Below are positions 6,530 to 7,140 of a stretch of 7,140 nucleotides of DNA, piece after piece. Origin of the DNA: Thermoleophilia bacterium (lineage in GTDB: Bacteria; Actinomycetota; Thermoleophilia; Gaiellales; JAICJC01); assembly GCA_025928435.1 (NCBI GenBank), contig JAICJM010000197.1, positions 1 through 7,140 on the forward strand, read 5' to 3'. Numbering within the stretch: position 1 is the first letter of the stretch; each line of letters begins with the position of its first letter. The notes beneath the pieces are model-generated. The model was given only the letters and a program-made list of their open reading frames with translations, was not told where the DNA came from and did not search any database. The position numbers and the translations under genes were made by a program.

Positions 6530-7140
6530 GCGGCTACCTCACCCGGCTCTCCGGCGACATTCGCCGCGACGCGCCCGAGCCGGCGCGCGGCTTCGCGGAC
6601 GCCCTCGTGGCCGGCCCCGCGGTGACGGTGATCGCGGAGATCAAGCGCGCCTCGCCGTCGCAGGGCACGATCGCGCCCGAGGCCGACGTCGGTGAGACGG
6701 CGCGTGCCTACGCCGACGGCGGCGCAGCCGCGGTATCGGTGCTCTGCGCCGAGCGCGACTTCGGTGGCAGCCTGGCCGACCTGGCCGCGGCCCGGCGGGT
6801 CGTCGGCCTGCCCGCGATCGCCAAGGACTTCACCGTCTTCCCCGAGCAGGTCGCGGCCCAGCGCCTGGCCGGCGCCGACGCGATCCTCGTCATCCTGGCC
6901 ATGCTGAGCGATGACGAGGCCCGGCGCCTGCTGCAGGCGGCCGAGCTGCTGGGGATGGACGCGCTCGTCGAGACGCACTCGGCGGCCGAGGTCGAACGGG
7001 CGCTCGCGCTCGAGGCCCGCGTCGTCGGCGTGAACGCGCGCGACCTGGACACGCTCGCCGTCGACCGGGACCGGCAGCTCGAGCTGGTCGCAGGGCTGCC
7101 GGACTCCGTGGTGCGGGTGGCGGAGTCGGGGGTCTCCTCG
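6526..7140 (+). CDS. trpC: Indole-3-glycerol phosphate synthase (3' end outside window)
   Basis: The first 205 residues are visible of an enzyme usually about 250-270 long. It converts 1-(2-carboxyphenylamino)-1-deoxyribulose 5-phosphate to indole-3-glycerol phosphate in a TIM-barrel fold. Aligned by eye to the Sulfolobus enzyme, all catalytic residues are kept: Glu38, Lys40 and Ser43 in EIKRASPSQG, Lys100 in IAKDF, Glu149 in LVETH, Asn170 in GVNARDL, and Glu200-Ser201 in AESG. Two points differ from the usual form. The N-terminal extension before EIKR is about ten residues short, and the usual RKDF reads AKDF. The GTG start (6526-6528) overlaps the trpD stop by four bases, with GGAGG (6517-6521) four bases upstream. 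The frame is open to the last base. The next step would need TrpF, which is not visible and may be encoded elsewhere or replaced by a bifunctional PriA. Confidence 0.94.
   Translation, partial: MSGYLTRLSGDIRRDAPEPARGFADALVAGPAVTVIAEIKRASPSQGTIAPEADVGETARAYADGGAAAVSVLCAERDFGGSLADLAAARRVVGLPAIAKDFTVFPEQVAAQRLAGADAILVILAMLSDDEARRLLQAAELLGMDALVETHSAAEVERALALEARVVGVNARDLDTLAVDRDRQLELVAGLPDSVVRVAESGVSS

Overview
The window is very GC-rich, and nearly all third codon positions in the genes are G or C. Genes are packed tightly, with start and stop codons overlapping, and GTG and TTG starts are used. This points to a high-GC actinobacterium-like genome. A deep lineage such as Thermoleophilia is possible, but I could not test it and hold it weakly.

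Layout, left to right. Positions 1-141 are the right end of an IS481-like insertion sequence, carrying the last 47 codons of its transposase. Its stop codon appears to be supplied by the CTAG target site. The same CTAG also holds the stop codon of the convergent small lipoprotein gene (143-568, minus). A probable minus-strand operon follows, read from right to left: acetyl-CoA C-acetyltransferase (thiolase, 2217-3401), 3-hydroxyacyl/3-hydroxybutyryl-CoA dehydrogenase (1378-2220) and a SAM-dependent methyltransferase (600-1388). The lipoprotein may be its last gene. The thiolase and dehydrogenase would carry out consecutive steps between acetyl-CoA, acetoacetyl-CoA and 3-hydroxybutyryl-CoA.

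A 178-base divergent region (3402-3579) separates this operon from a plus-strand tryptophan operon: trpE (3580-4911), trpG (4908-5495), trpD (5492-6529) and trpC (6526 to beyond the window). Each trp gene overlaps the next by four bases (ATGA, GTGA, GTGA). TrpE and TrpG make anthranilate from chorismate and glutamine, TrpD adds phosphoribosyl pyrophosphate, and TrpC closes the indole ring. trpB and trpA are expected downstream but are not visible.

The most interesting part is the divergent region, which holds an apparently complete ribosome-mediated trp attenuator. It has a sigma-70-type promoter (3419-3448) and a 17-residue leader peptide with three consecutive Trp codons (MTTGGHWWWRCERGAAR, 3459-3512) that seems to be translated from a nearly leaderless transcript. 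Mutually exclusive pairing segments follow, then a strong hairpin with a T6 tract (3543-3573) directly before the trpE start codon. The only clear trpE ribosome binding site lies inside the 3' arm of that terminator, so the hairpin could also limit translation. The mechanism class is well known. The compact arrangement and the buried binding site are the novel-looking details. I see no CRISPR array, tRNA, rRNA or phage gene.
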